A stretch of DNA of 64,000 nucleotides from Pelovirga terrestris (GCF_014773365.1 NZ_JACWUN010000002.1:230406-294405), one strand, 5' to 3'. Positions 1-8,826 are shown, numbered from the stretch's first letter. The notes: generated by a model from the letters alone, not told the origin. Numbers and translations: made by a program.

Positions 1-1
1 T

Positions 2-1180
2 CTGAAGGCGCAAGTAAGGCGGTTGTGGGATCGTGGTCTGTTGCTGTCGGTCATGGTGAGCGGGGAGGAGGGTTTTCCCCGGCGCCTTACCCTTAAAGGA
101 CCAAATTCACGCCAGTTGAGTGACTCCTTTGCCGAGGTCAGGAGCTGGATTGGCCGTTTGACCGCTGGGTCCGGAACCTACCGGATTGAATGGCGCCGGA
201 TCAATCACCCGGTCCTTGGTGGTAACGACATACCTTGCGCGATCTGGGTCGATACGTTGGCCGATGCTATTGAGTTGATTGACAAGGGTCGTTGTGTAGG
301 AACGTTTCGTACACTGGTGGCATTGACCAGCCAACAGCAACCCGAACTACTCCCCTGGCTTGCACGACGACCGCTGAAAGCTCTTGAACTTGAAGCCGTC
401 TGGCCACAACTGCTGAATGTGGTTGCCTGGCTGAGAAAGAATCCGCGCCCGGGTATCTATTTGCGCCAGATCGATCTGCCAGGTGTCCACAGCAAATTCA
501 TTGAAGAGTATCGCGGCATTTTGACGGAATTATTCGATCTGGTTGTGCCTGAGGATGCGATCGATGCCAGGTTTTCAGGCAGCGGCGGGTTCTGTCGGCG
601 TTATGGATTTCTGGACAAGCCGGTGCGGGTGCGTTTTCGCTTGCTGGATCCAGACCTCCCTTTATTGCCGACGCGATCTGATCAGGATCTTGTTGTCACG
701 CAAGCAGCCTTTGCTGACCTTGATCTACCGATTTCAACGGTGTTTATTACCGAAAATGAAATCAACTTTCTTGCCTTTCCGCAGGTCGCCGGGTCGATGG
801 TGATTTTTGGTGGTGGATACGGGTTTGCCAATCTGGTTGCGGCATCCTGGCTGCAGCGAAAACATATCCACTATTGGGGCGATATCGATACCCACGGTTT
901 TGCCATTCTTCACCAATTACGCCGCCAGTTCCCGCACGCTGAATCACTGTTGATGGATCGATCGACCTTGATGGCACACCAACCTGTATGGGGTACTGAA
1001 GCCCAGCCTAAAATAGCGAATTTGTCGGGGCTGAATCAGGACGAAAACAGTCTCTATCAGGAATTGTGCACCAATACATTGGGTAGTTCGGTTCGTCTGG
1101 AACAGGAAAAAATAGGCTATCAATGGCTTATTGAGCGACTGAGACAAGGGTTTGGCCATCTAGTACCCTGTAACTCGTAG
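2..1180 (+). CDS. jetD: Wadjet anti-plasmid system protein JetD, 5' end outside the window
   Basis: The protein has the DUF3322 plus DUF2220 layout of JetD, the Toprim-like nuclease subunit of Wadjet, which works with the SMC-like JetABC complex to cleave closed circular plasmids. The frame is open to the left edge, with LKAQVRRLWDRG preceding the first possible start (TTG at 23). This resembles the family's conserved N-terminal stretch, so only a few residues should be missing. The Toprim-like half shows ITENEINFL, then IFGGGYGF, then HYWGDIDTHGF, the acidic region expected to bind metal, and ends with RLEQEKIG. The last codons (LVPCNS and stop) lie in a small IS630-type element, so the natural C-terminus may have been replaced. 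jetA, jetB and jetC, if present, lie to the left. Family call is strong; activity is untested. Confidence 0.9.
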   Translation: MKAQVRRLWDRGLLLSVMVSGEEGFPRRLTLKGPNSRQLSDSFAEVRSWIGRLTAGSGTYRIEWRRINHPVLGGNDIPCAIWVDTLADAIELIDKGRCVGTFRTLVALTSQQQPELLPWLARRPLKALELEAVWPQLLNVVAWLRKNPRPGIYLRQIDLPGVHSKFIEEYRGILTELFDLVVPEDAIDARFSGSGGFCRRYGFLDKPVRVRFRLLDPDLPLLPTRSDQDLVVTQAAFADLDLPISTVFITENEINFLAFPQVAGSMVIFGGGYGFANLVAASWLQRKHIHYWGDIDTHGFAILHQLRRQFPHAESLLMDRSTLMAHQPVWGTEAQPKIANLSGLNQDENSLYQELCTNTLGSSVRLEQEKIGYQWLIERLRQGFGHLVPCNS

Positions 1181-1248
1181 GATCGTAAGATTGCGCAGAG
1201 ATTTTGTGTGCCAGCAAGATGAGAAAGATTATGGGTTACAGGGTACTA
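1161..1248. mobile_element. 84-bp IS630-type miniature element (MITE) with TA duplication
   Basis: Perfect inverted ends GTACCCTGTAAC (1163-1174) and its complement (1235-1246) are each flanked by TA (1161-1162, 1247-1248). Joining the flanks recreates CTAG, the known IS630 target, in which TA is duplicated. The end sequence, counted with CTA, matches 14 of 15 bases of the left end of the IS630-family element at 63874-63888, so this is probably a non-autonomous derivative of that or a related element. It supplies the stop codon of jetD and ends next to the stop codon of the convergent protease gene. Confidence 0.75.
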
Positions 1249-1249
1249 G

Positions 1250-3142
1250 TCATGGCGCCGATGATGACATGACCTTAAAACGCACCACGGCGCTCTCACT
1301 GACCCCACCCCGACCATCATTGACGACAACTTTCCAGTAGTAGGTGCCTGCGTTTAGCGGCCCGATGGTTTGACTGAAATCGTAGGCGGTCGTTTGTGGA
1401 CTGTCGTTGCTTCCGCTCCCCCCGCCCCCGCAGGAAATCAACCACACCAGCAAAAAAGGGATAAACATTGTTACGATGAGTTTCCCTGGTCGTCGTGATC
1501 GGGCTATACCAAATAACGACAGTCCAACAAAGGTCGTGGCAAAACCGTAAGTACCAATATCAAGAGGGCTGTTCAGGTAGGGATTATCAGCAACAACGAC
1601 AACATAATAAAGTTCATCGCCATCTTGGTCTGTTGCTTCTTCCCAGGCCAGGGTAATGGTGTCGGTTGTAGAGAAAATGGTATCCGCTGTCGGGATAATA
1701 GTTCGTGGCGCTGAGGGTGGGGTATTGCCGGCAATATCGGGTAATACCTTGTTTTCGATCAGGTTGAGCGCGTTCGCCACATTGAGAAGTCCAAAACCAT
1801 AGGCATCATCTGCCCCGGGGGGACCAAGATCGGTTGCGGAATATTTCAGTGCCAGGTCAATTTCAGTAACGCCAAGGGTAAGTCCGAGGCTGTTTGCCGC
1901 ACTCAGCAGCAATGCCGCAGCGCCGGTAACATGAGGAGCAGAAAAAGAAGTGCCTGAAACCTGCTGATAGGAAGTGGTATCCCCACTACCGCTCGCTGCT
2001 ACTTTGATCGCTATGCCGGGAGCAACCAGATCAGGGTAGGTGAAGTCCTCCGGACAGGCGGATGGACCACGTGAACTGAACCCGGCGATCGTATTATCCG
2101 GCCAGGTTGCTCCGACGGAAAAGCTTTCAGGATAGTTGGCAGGGCTGACGCTGGTTGCTGCATCCGGCCCGTTATTGCCGGCTGCAGAAACAACGAAGAT
2201 TCCGGCGGCTTTTATGGTTTGGATGGCCGTACGCAAATGATAGATACTGCTCCCGGAACCAAAGCTAGACAAGCAGTTTCCTGCTTCATCATCAAACCCC
2301 CAGGAGTTGTTAATAACTGCCGGTGCCCGCTCCGGGTTACCACCAGGGCTTAGTACCCACTGCAATGCTTCAATGATATAGGAGAGATTTCCAGTGCCAT
2401 CGTCACGAAATAATTTTGCTGCTATCAGGCTGGCTCCCGGAGCCATGCCAATCGTGCTGCCACTGTGATGGCCACCGAGGGCAACGCTGGCAACGCCGGT
2501 ACCATGGTAGCCGCCAAAATCATAGGGTTCAGTGCTGCCATTATAAGGGTCAAACCAGTCCCCGGCGTCACCGCGCCACCTCCCGGCCAGATCGGGATGC
2601 TCAATATTTACGCCTGAGTCAAGGATAGCAATAGTAATGCCTCTACCATCATAGCTTCGTTGCCACAGCAACGGCGCACCGGTTCGTCCAATATTCCACT
2701 CCGCTGAGCTGGTATCAGCGTCGCGATGCGATGGCAACTGGACTTCTTCATCAAGGGTAATTGCCTCAACGTAAGATAGAGTAGCCAGTTCGGCGAGAAG
2801 TTCAGGCGATACAGTCAATGCCATGGCATTGACAAGCCATAGGGGGCGGGCAGAAGTTAGGTTGCGTTGGCTTAAAAACTGATTAAGCGGTCTACCGTTC
2901 TTTTCGGAGACAGATGTTAATTCCCTGACGATCTCGCTACGTTGCCGAGGCCCGAGTCGTTTGGCGAGCATGACCGGGGTTTCATCGGTCGTTAAGCTTA
3001 TGATGACCGAAATGGACTCTGAAGGGGTGCGATCCAGTACTGATTGAAGTTTTGGCGAGATGACTTCAGCAGTAACGGTCAGTGGTGAAGAGACCGTCAG
3101 CAGAAGGCCCAGAATGGCTGATAAAATGAGTTTTACCGGCAT
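1250..3142 (-). CDS. secreted S8 (subtilisin-like) serine protease with a split C-terminal FN3-like domain
   Basis: About 630 residues. The ATG at 3142 was chosen because GAGAAG lies at normal spacing and it begins a signal peptide (MPVKLILSAILGLLL); the longer frame would need a TTG. A propeptide-like region precedes the catalytic domain. The triad is visible: Asp175 in LDSG, His213 in HGTG, Ser399 in GTSFSAPH, with oxyanion Asn323 in AAGNNGP. From about residue 472 a fibronectin-III-like domain begins (TPPSAP...LYYVVVVADN) and finishes at the C-terminus (GTYYWKVVVNDG). Between the halves, at about 532-578, sit a basic patch, a membrane-length hydrophobic run and SCGGGGSGS, which resembles a lipobox or sorting signal. 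Likely an exported or surface protease; the substrate is unknown. Confidence 0.88.
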   Translation of the reverse strand: MPVKLILSAILGLLLTVSSPLTVTAEVISPKLQSVLDRTPSESISVIISLTTDETPVMLAKRLGPRQRSEIVRELTSVSEKNGRPLNQFLSQRNLTSARPLWLVNAMALTVSPELLAELATLSYVEAITLDEEVQLPSHRDADTSSAEWNIGRTGAPLLWQRSYDGRGITIAILDSGVNIEHPDLAGRWRGDAGDWFDPYNGSTEPYDFGGYHGTGVASVALGGHHSGSTIGMAPGASLIAAKLFRDDGTGNLSYIIEALQWVLSPGGNPERAPAVINNSWGFDDEAGNCLSSFGSGSSIYHLRTAIQTIKAAGIFVVSAAGNNGPDAATSVSPANYPESFSVGATWPDNTIAGFSSRGPSACPEDFTYPDLVAPGIAIKVAASGSGDTTSYQQVSGTSFSAPHVTGAAALLLSAANSLGLTLGVTEIDLALKYSATDLGPPGADDAYGFGLLNVANALNLIENKVLPDIAGNTPPSAPRTIIPTADTIFSTTDTITLAWEEATDQDGDELYYVVVVADNPYLNSPLDIGTYGFATTFVGLSLFGIARSRRPGKLIVTMFIPFLLVWLISCGGGGSGSNDSPQTTAYDFSQTIGPLNAGTYYWKVVVNDGRGGVSESAVVRFKVMSSSAP

Positions 3143-3186
3143 CGACAGTCTTCTCGTTATTTGATCTGAAGCGTTTGCAGAAAAAA

Positions 3187-3223
3187 ATACAGACAACCCA
3201 GAAAAGCTTTGGGTTGTCTGTAT
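3187..3223 (-). terminator. intrinsic terminator downstream of htpX
   Basis: A 14-bp perfect stem (3187-3200 with 3210-3223) around a 9-nt loop is followed, reading leftwards, by seven U residues (A run 3181-3187). It ends htpX and lies just upstream of the protease start, so it should insulate the two genes. Confidence 0.85.
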
Positions 3224-3251
3224 TTTATAGCAAGGCTAAAGGATGTTGTCA

Positions 3252-4136
3252 CTATACCATGCGCTTAAGGGCTTCGATGCGCTCATCAAGGGGAGGATGC
3301 GTTGTGAATAAACGCTTGATTCCCAGCCCTTTGGCGCCGGAAATACCAAATGCGGCAATTTGCTCCGGCAGTTGTGCCTGGCCGCTGTTGCGCTTGAGCT
3401 TTTCCAGTGCTGCAATCATTTTTTCCCGACCGGACAAGCGTGCCGCTCCCGCGTCCGCACGGAATTCTCGTTGGCGACTGAACCAGAAGACGATCACACT
3501 GGCCAGGATACCGAACACAATCTGGGCAACAATCGAAGTGATAAAGAACGCCGGGCCGTGGCCACGTTCGGTTTTAAAAACAACGCGGTCAACAAAATGA
3601 CCAACAACCCGTGACAGGACAATAACAAAGGTATTCACTACCCCTTGAATCAGCGCCAGGGTGACCATGTCGCCGTTGGCAACGTGACTGACTTCATGCG
3701 CCAGAACCGCTTCAGCTTCATCACGGGTCATGGACTGCAAAAGGCCGGCACTGACTGCCACCAGGGCGTTGTTGCGTCGCATGCCGGTGGCAAAGGCATT
3801 AATTTCCGGAGCATTATAAATTGCCACTTCCGGCATGCCGATGCCGGCAATTTCCGCCTGCTGCTTCACTGTCTGCAATAGCCAGGCTTCAGCCTCATTG
3901 CCGGGGGTGGTAATCACTTTGGCACCGGTCATCCGCTTGGCAACAAATTTGGACATAGCCAGGGAGATAAAGGCACCGCCGAAACCGAATACCGCCGCGA
4001 AGATGAGCAGATTGGTCATGTCCAGACCGACACCCTGCTCGTCCAGCATGCTGCCCACACCGAGCAGGTTCAAGACAATGCTCAAAACAAAAATAATGGC
4101 CAGGTTGGTTGCAATAAAGAGTAATACACGCTTCAT
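3252..4136 (-). CDS. htpX: membrane zinc metalloprotease HtpX
   Basis: HtpX is an inner-membrane M48 zinc endopeptidase that degrades misfolded membrane proteins, overlapping with FtsH. The 294-residue product has the usual family length. Two N-terminal hydrophobic helices are followed by the zinc motif HEVSH (about 147-151), then two more helices, with the third zinc ligand Glu in [11 protein letters not shown] (about 224). The ATG at 4136 (MKRVLLF) follows GGAG at good spacing; an in-frame ATG 18 bases upstream has no such site. A 14-bp palindrome lies 33 bp upstream and may be an operator. The gene is monocistronic and ends at a strong terminator. Confidence 0.95.
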   Translation of the reverse strand: MKRVLLFIATNLAIIFVLSIVLNLLGVGSMLDEQGVGLDMTNLLIFAAVFGFGGAFISLAMSKFVAKRMTGAKVITTPGNEAEAWLLQTVKQQAEIAGIGMPEVAIYNAPEINAFATGMRRNNALVAVSAGLLQSMTRDEAEAVLAHEVSHVANGDMVTLALIQGVVNTFVIVLSRVVGHFVDRVVFKTERGHGPAFFITSIVAQIVFGILASVIVFWFSRQREFRADAGAARLSGREKMIAALEKLKRNSGQAQLPEQIAAFGISGAKGLGIKRLFTTHPPLDERIEALKRMV

Positions 4137-4168
4137 AACTGCTTGTTCCTCCATATAAATAATGATTT

Positions 4169-4182
4169 AACTAACGTTAGTT
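4169..4182. promoter_or_regulatory. 14-bp perfect palindrome upstream of htpX, possible operator
   Basis: AACTAACGTTAGTT lies 33 bp upstream of the htpX start in AT-rich non-coding DNA. Perfect palindromes of this size often bind a dimeric repressor such as a TetR-family protein. The regulator is not identifiable here. Confidence 0.4.
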
Positions 4183-4324
4183 GTTCAGTTTTTTGATTTT
4201 TTGGGACGTAGCAACAAAAGCATAATGACAAAGTTTACAATCCGTTATTATGCGTTATCTGTCAAAGGTGTCAAGGTAAACCGGTCATGTTGCAAACGAT
4301 ATATTCAACCGCATAAGAGGGACG

Positions 4325-4351
4325 CCTGGTTCCAGGAAAATCTGCTATAAT
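4325..4351 (+). promoter_or_regulatory. extended -10 promoter with adjacent inverted repeat, for the small gene at 4385
   Basis: TGCTATAAT (4343-4351) is an extended -10 element 34 bp upstream of the start codon. No convincing -35 is present. CCTGGTTCCAGG (4325-4336), a 12-bp inverted repeat, sits directly upstream where a regulator could act. Confidence 0.5.
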
Positions 4352-4384
4352 GTCGAAAGGGATATTTAGAAGTGGAGGATTATC

Positions 4385-4579
4385 ATGCTGATTGTGCCGA
4401 TTGTTTATGAAGATGGAATGATGGATCAGGTTGATCCCCAGAGTCTTCAAGTCCTTATAGAAGAAGAAATGATCGTCAAGTTTCAGCGTGGCGAAGGATG
4501 GGTCTATGTCGGAGTAGACCCGGTTCGCACAAAACAAAGACCTGACTATCCTGGACCCGAGCGTCGCCACATGCACTAA
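4385..4579 (+). CDS. small conserved protein of the GSU3473-like family
   Basis: A 64-residue protein starts after a strong GTGGAGG ribosome site. It reads as a single small fold: an N-terminal strand (MLIVPIVYEDG), an amphipathic helix (DPQSLQVLIEEEMIVKF), a GWVYVGVDPVR segment and a C-terminal PGPERRH tail. From memory, the GWxxVGVDP and GPERR motifs recur in short uncharacterised proteins of Geobacter and relatives. No function is known and there is no signal peptide or metal motif. It has its own promoter and is convergent with the DUF3014 gene. Confidence 0.8.
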   Translation: MLIVPIVYEDGMMDQVDPQSLQVLIEEEMIVKFQRGEGWVYVGVDPVRTKQRPDYPGPERRHMH

Positions 4580-4608
4580 GTCTGGTCTCTATAGCTTCGG
4601 CTGCTCCG

Positions 4609-5469
4609 TTACGGGAGCAGACGGGTCAGGCGAAAATGATAATTGCGTAACACTGACATGACCCGGGTACGCTGTTCCTGGCCCATGCGCAACAGGATTT
4701 TTTGTCCGGCAGACAAGTTTTCCAGGGTCGGGTCGGCGTAGGTGTAGTTCACCGAGGGGCGCTCCAGCGCCAGTGGATCATCAGGATTCGGTGTTTCCAA
4801 TAGATGAGCAAGTACGTAAACCAGTCGATCATTGAAATAGGCGTTGGGGTAACCCAGCTGTTGATAGGCGGTTTGCAGCAAAGGATAAAGATAAACATAG
4901 ACCCTGATCACCGTATCGGGGTTGGTATGCTCCAGTAGATCGAGATAAGGAGCATAGCGCTGGTAGTTCTCCGGCGAAATCCGCAGACGCTCTTCCTCTC
5001 CCGCCGCGACAAAGCCTCCTTCCGGAAATTCAAAGGGGATGTGAGCCAGTGGCAGCTTCTTTTCCGGCAGGTTGTTGATGGTCAGTACCAGGCGCTGGAT
5101 AAAGCTGTTCACAATCACCAGGTTACTGAAATAACGACCGCCGAGCAGACCGGTCAGGGCCTGATCGACCAGGGCGTCACTCTGCCCAATGGCCGGCAGA
5201 GATTCAGGCAGGTCTCCGAGCGGGTCATTCAGCGGCGACGGTGAGACCTCGGCAATCGGTGGTTGTTCTGCAGGGGAGAGCTCCGGTGCCGGTACGCTGT
5301 CCGGCACCGGATAGCGTACCACCGGGCGCTTGAGTGGCTCCTGCAAGGGGTCCAGAATCTCTGGCTCACTGACGATGAGATCATCGACGCGACTGTGGAA
5401 ATAGATCGATAAGCCAAAGGCAATAATCACAGCCAGCAGAAAATAGATGATCAGGTTAGTCGTTTTCAT
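4609..5469 (-). CDS. DUF3014 domain membrane-anchored protein
   Basis: About 286 residues from the ATG at 5469 (MKTTNLIIYFLL). This start was preferred because it begins directly with an uncleaved-type membrane anchor (residues 5-23); its ribosome site is weak. A proline-rich linker (about 35-90) leads to the periplasmic DUF3014 domain, which carries LTGLLGG, the NLP...P segment and VYLYPLLQTAYQQLGYP, recognisable family features. DUF3014 proteins have no known biochemical function. The gene lies 108 bp downstream of the Imm27-like gene on the same strand and may be cotranscribed with it. Confidence 0.82.
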   Translation of the reverse strand: MKTTNLIIYFLLAVIIAFGLSIYFHSRVDDLIVSEPEILDPLQEPLKRPVVRYPVPDSVPAPELSPAEQPPIAEVSPSPLNDPLGDLPESLPAIGQSDALVDQALTGLLGGRYFSNLVIVNSFIQRLVLTINNLPEKKLPLAHIPFEFPEGGFVAAGEEERLRISPENYQRYAPYLDLLEHTNPDTVIRVYVYLYPLLQTAYQQLGYPNAYFNDRLVYVLAHLLETPNPDDPLALERPSVNYTYADPTLENLSAGQKILLRMGQEQRTRVMSVLRNYHFRLTRLLP

Positions 5470-5577
5470 GAACTCGTCTTTTCTGAGATGGGTAAAAAGA
5501 ACGACCATGACATTGCTGAAATGCCTCCAGCTGATTGACAGGGTAGGCCTCCCGTGCAAGTGCGTGATGGCGTGCCA

Positions 5578-5874
5578 TTAGCCGAAGATTGTTGCCGCCT
5601 GCTCGGTACTGATTTTTTCCAGGGCAGGTGGCCCGCCGTCTGCCATCTGCGGGGCAACCAGCCAGTAATGCCAGAGACTGTTGTCAGCCGGATAACGGTA
5701 CAGCATTCCTCTCTCGGTGTCTCCCTGCTTGACCAGCTCCAGACGATTGGCGATCAGCCACTCAATCCGCATCCAGCCTGAGTCCTTCTCGACCCGGCTG
5801 CCAAGATCAAGCCAGAAACCTCGTATCATGGTGGTTTCCGGTGTTAATTCATAGTCTGTCAGTTCGATGTCCAT
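5578..5874 (-). CDS. Imm27-like immunity-family protein, orphan
   Basis: The 98-residue product matches, by pattern memory, the Imm27 family: GFWLDLG near the start, then RIEWLI.NRL, an LYR.PADNSLW core, DGGPP and IS.E.A...G at the end. Imm27 proteins occur in polymorphic-toxin loci and also as solitary genes. No toxin gene lies beside it, so an immunity role here is only inferred. The start at 5874 (MDIELT) has a weak ribosome site, and a second Met at residue 16 is possible. Confidence 0.6.
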   Translation of the reverse strand: MDIELTDYELTPETTMIRGFWLDLGSRVEKDSGWMRIEWLIANRLELVKQGDTERGMLYRYPADNSLWHYWLVAPQMADGGPPALEKISTEQAATIFG

Positions 5875-6165
5875 TATTGTTGTTTGCCCGTTTGTTCAGA
5901 GAGATTGATTTTGGCCTTTAAAAAGTGTGGCCAGGATTCAGTCAATGCGCCAGTCAATTGGGAATCGCCAGTTTGACTATTCGCACATCAAATTTAACGG
6001 TTCTATTGTAGCGAAAATAAACCGGCAAAAGTAGTATAAATCACAATGACCCGGTTGTCGTTGATATCCCTCAGATTTGAATCTGTATCGGTTATGTGGT
6101 ACTTCTGACATGGTATCTTCCGCCTGATTTTTCCTGTCATTCCTCTTTATCTCGAAAGAGCTATC

Positions 6166-8826
6166 ATGGTTAACAGTATTGCCCAGCAGGTTGTTGCTGC
6201 TGTTGCAGGAGGGGCGGTCGTGTTGACCGCAAACAAGCGACTGTTCCGATATCTGCGGACAGTTTACGATCGTTCTATGGCCGAGAAGGGGGTCCTGGTA
6301 TGGCCAGGTGCGCGTATTTTCCCCTATGCAACCTGGCTGCAGCAGGGTCTAGACAGCCTGGGCGAAAGTCGTCGTCTGCTGGGCACTTATCAGCAACATC
6401 ACCTGTGGGAAAATTGTATTTCCGCTACGACCCGTGGCTCAGCTCTGGAGCTGATGAATCTTGATCGCACTACCGACACGGCGGTGCGTGCCCATAATTT
6501 GTTGAGCGAGTACGATCTGACTACGGAATTCTGTGATTTAACCGCTGACCAGCACATGTTCTGTGCCTGGCGCAGCCAGTATTTGCGTATATGCGAAGAA
6601 TACCGCTGGCTCGATGAGGGGGGACTGTCAATCCGGGTTCTTGATGCCTTTGCCCAAAGGCAGTTGCCTCTGCCGCAGAAGATACTGCTGGTTGGCTTTG
6701 ATCAACTCCCGCCGGGTATCATCAGACTTAAAGCGCTGATGAATGAGCGTGGCTTCCCATGCAATGAACTCGATATGAGCCAGGCACCAGAGGGGCGGGT
6801 TGTGCGTTTTGCCGCCGCCGATGAAGATGATGAAACCCAGCGGATGGCACGCTGGGTCCGCTTGTTGCTGGAGCAGGGGGTTGAGTCAATTGGTGTTGTG
6901 GTTCCCGATCTCCAGCGCCGCCGTGCGCAGATTGAACGCGCATTAAGGCAGCAGATCGATCCGCTTGCGGCAGTAAGGTTTGACGAAACCAGTTTATTCG
7001 GACTTTCCCTCGGTTCTCCTCTGGCGCAACAGGGGGTTATTGCTGCCGCCCTGGCGTGTCTCGACATCCAGCCACAGATGACGATGGATCGGATTTCTTA
7101 CCTGTTGCGAACCCCTTTTGTCAGCGGCAGTCAGCAGGAGGCTGATCGCCGTGCCCTGTTTGACCGGCGGTTGAGGTCATTTCAACAGCAGCAGTTCAGT
7201 CTTCCTGCCTTGCTGCGCCTGGCTAAGGGGTTCGGCGGGTTGGGTGTTTTTGAGGGGTTGCTGTCTGGTCTGATGAATATTCATCAGCAGGCGGTGACGG
7301 CAGAAGAGTGGGCCGATCTATTCGCTGCTGAGCTCAAATCCAGCGGCTGGCCCCAGGGCGTGCCACTGTCGAGTGTCAGTTATCAAGCAGTAAGCGCCTG
7401 GTATGACAAGGTCCTGACTCGCTTTGCAGCGGTGGATCCAACCGCGAAAGTGTTTGAACGCAGTCGGGCCGTGCGGATCGTCCGGAGAATCGCCACCGAG
7501 ACGGAATTTCAGCCGCAACGGGCGAGCGGGCCGGTGCAGGTGGTCGGGCTGCTGGAATCGTCGGGGCTGCATTTCGATCACCTCTGGGTGATGGGCCTGG
7601 ATGCCGCTACCTTGCCGGCTTATCCCCGCCCTAACCCCTTCATCCCTTTTCGGCTGCAGGATGAAATGCAGATGCCCCATGCCGGTTTTTCCCGGGAACT
7701 GGAGTTTGCCGGACAGGTTGTGTCACGGTTGCGCTGTGCTGCCGGCAATATTGTGTTCAGCTATCCCCGGCGTAGCGGTGACACCGACTTGAGCCCAAGT
7801 CCTTTAATTGAGGACATCGAACGGGTTGACGCCTTGCCCCTGGCTGAGTGTGCCGATTTGCCGTACCGGATGCAAACCATGGGTGCAGAACTCGAACCCT
7901 GGCAGGATGACCAGGGGCCCTCATTGTCTTCCCACCAGTCCAGCGGTGGCACCCGTTTATTGCAGGATCAGGCCCATTGTCCTTTTCGTGCTTTTGTTCA
8001 TCATCGTCTTGCCGTACGCCGTTTTGATCAGGCTGCAGCCGGACTGTCACCCCTGGTACGCGGCAATCTGCTGCATCTGGTTCTGCAGGAGGTGTGGCAA
8101 CGGTGGGGCAGTCAACACCATTACCTGCATTTAACCGCTGCTCAGGTGCAAGAGGACATTAACTCGGCAGTTGACAAAGCCTTGGCGGCCGGATTAGGCG
8201 CAGAACCTGAATGTCATCAACAGCTTTGTCTGTTGGAAAAACAACGTCTGGTCAGACTGGTGAGCGAATGGCTTGAAAACATCGAGAGCCGGCGTGAGCC
8301 CTTCACCGTTGTCCAGATTGAACAGAATCTTCAGGCCAAGATTGGTCCGTTGGAGTTGACCTTGACGGTTGATCGTGTCGATGAGGTGGTCGGGGGTGAG
8401 CGTATCATTATTGATTATAAAACCGGCAGTGCCATGAATATTGCCGACTTTTTAACCGAGCCGTTAATTGAACCGCAGTTGCCAAGCTACGCCGTTGTCG
8501 GGGACGAAAAAAAGGACCGGGTCCAGGGGATTGTGGTTGCGCTGGTCAAGGCGGGTCAGTGCCGGTTAAAGGGGATCACCAGTGACGATGATCTGTTGGC
8601 TAAGGTACGCTCCGTGGCCGCCTTGCCAAAGGCCCGGGAACTCGGCATCAGTGACTGGACCACCCTGGTTGATTTCTGGCACCGGCAACTCGATCAGCTT
8701 GCCACCGACTTTGCTGCCGGAGTTGCTGCAGTCAAACCCTTCGACCCGCTTAGAAGCTGTCGCTATTGTGATCTGCCCGGACTGTGTCGCATCGGTGATA
8801 TTGACCAGGAGGGGATCAATGAGTAG
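6166..8826 (+). CDS. AddB-like PD-(D/E)XK nuclease, probable double-strand-break repair protein
   Basis: An 886-residue protein resembling the AddB-like 'probable DNA repair protein' family. The N-terminal part carries the degenerate helicase-like fold of AddB (VLTANKRLFRYLR, then LLVGFDQLPPG). A C-terminal RecB-family nuclease domain has IIIDYKTG near residue 750. Cysteines for an iron-sulfur cluster are visible: CPFRAF near 604 and CRYCDLPGLC near 863-873, as in AddB. The start has an AAGAG site. The stop overlaps the start of the AddA-like gene, so the two are translationally coupled and should form a heterodimer that resects DNA ends for RecA loading. Confidence 0.88.
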   Translation: MVNSIAQQVVAAVAGGAVVLTANKRLFRYLRTVYDRSMAEKGVLVWPGARIFPYATWLQQGLDSLGESRRLLGTYQQHHLWENCISATTRGSALELMNLDRTTDTAVRAHNLLSEYDLTTEFCDLTADQHMFCAWRSQYLRICEEYRWLDEGGLSIRVLDAFAQRQLPLPQKILLVGFDQLPPGIIRLKALMNERGFPCNELDMSQAPEGRVVRFAAADEDDETQRMARWVRLLLEQGVESIGVVVPDLQRRRAQIERALRQQIDPLAAVRFDETSLFGLSLGSPLAQQGVIAAALACLDIQPQMTMDRISYLLRTPFVSGSQQEADRRALFDRRLRSFQQQQFSLPALLRLAKGFGGLGVFEGLLSGLMNIHQQAVTAEEWADLFAAELKSSGWPQGVPLSSVSYQAVSAWYDKVLTRFAAVDPTAKVFERSRAVRIVRRIATETEFQPQRASGPVQVVGLLESSGLHFDHLWVMGLDAATLPAYPRPNPFIPFRLQDEMQMPHAGFSRELEFAGQVVSRLRCAAGNIVFSYPRRSGDTDLSPSPLIEDIERVDALPLAECADLPYRMQTMGAELEPWQDDQGPSLSSHQSSGGTRLLQDQAHCPFRAFVHHRLAVRRFDQAAAGLSPLVRGNLLHLVLQEVWQRWGSQHHYLHLTAAQVQEDINSAVDKALAAGLGAEPECHQQLCLLEKQRLVRLVSEWLENIESRREPFTVVQIEQNLQAKIGPLELTLTVDRVDEVVGGERIIIDYKTGSAMNIADFLTEPLIEPQLPSYAVVGDEKKDRVQGIVVALVKAGQCRLKGITSDDDLLAKVRSVAALPKARELGISDWTTLVDFWHRQLDQLATDFAAGVAAVKPFDPLRSCRYCDLPGLCRIGDIDQEGINE

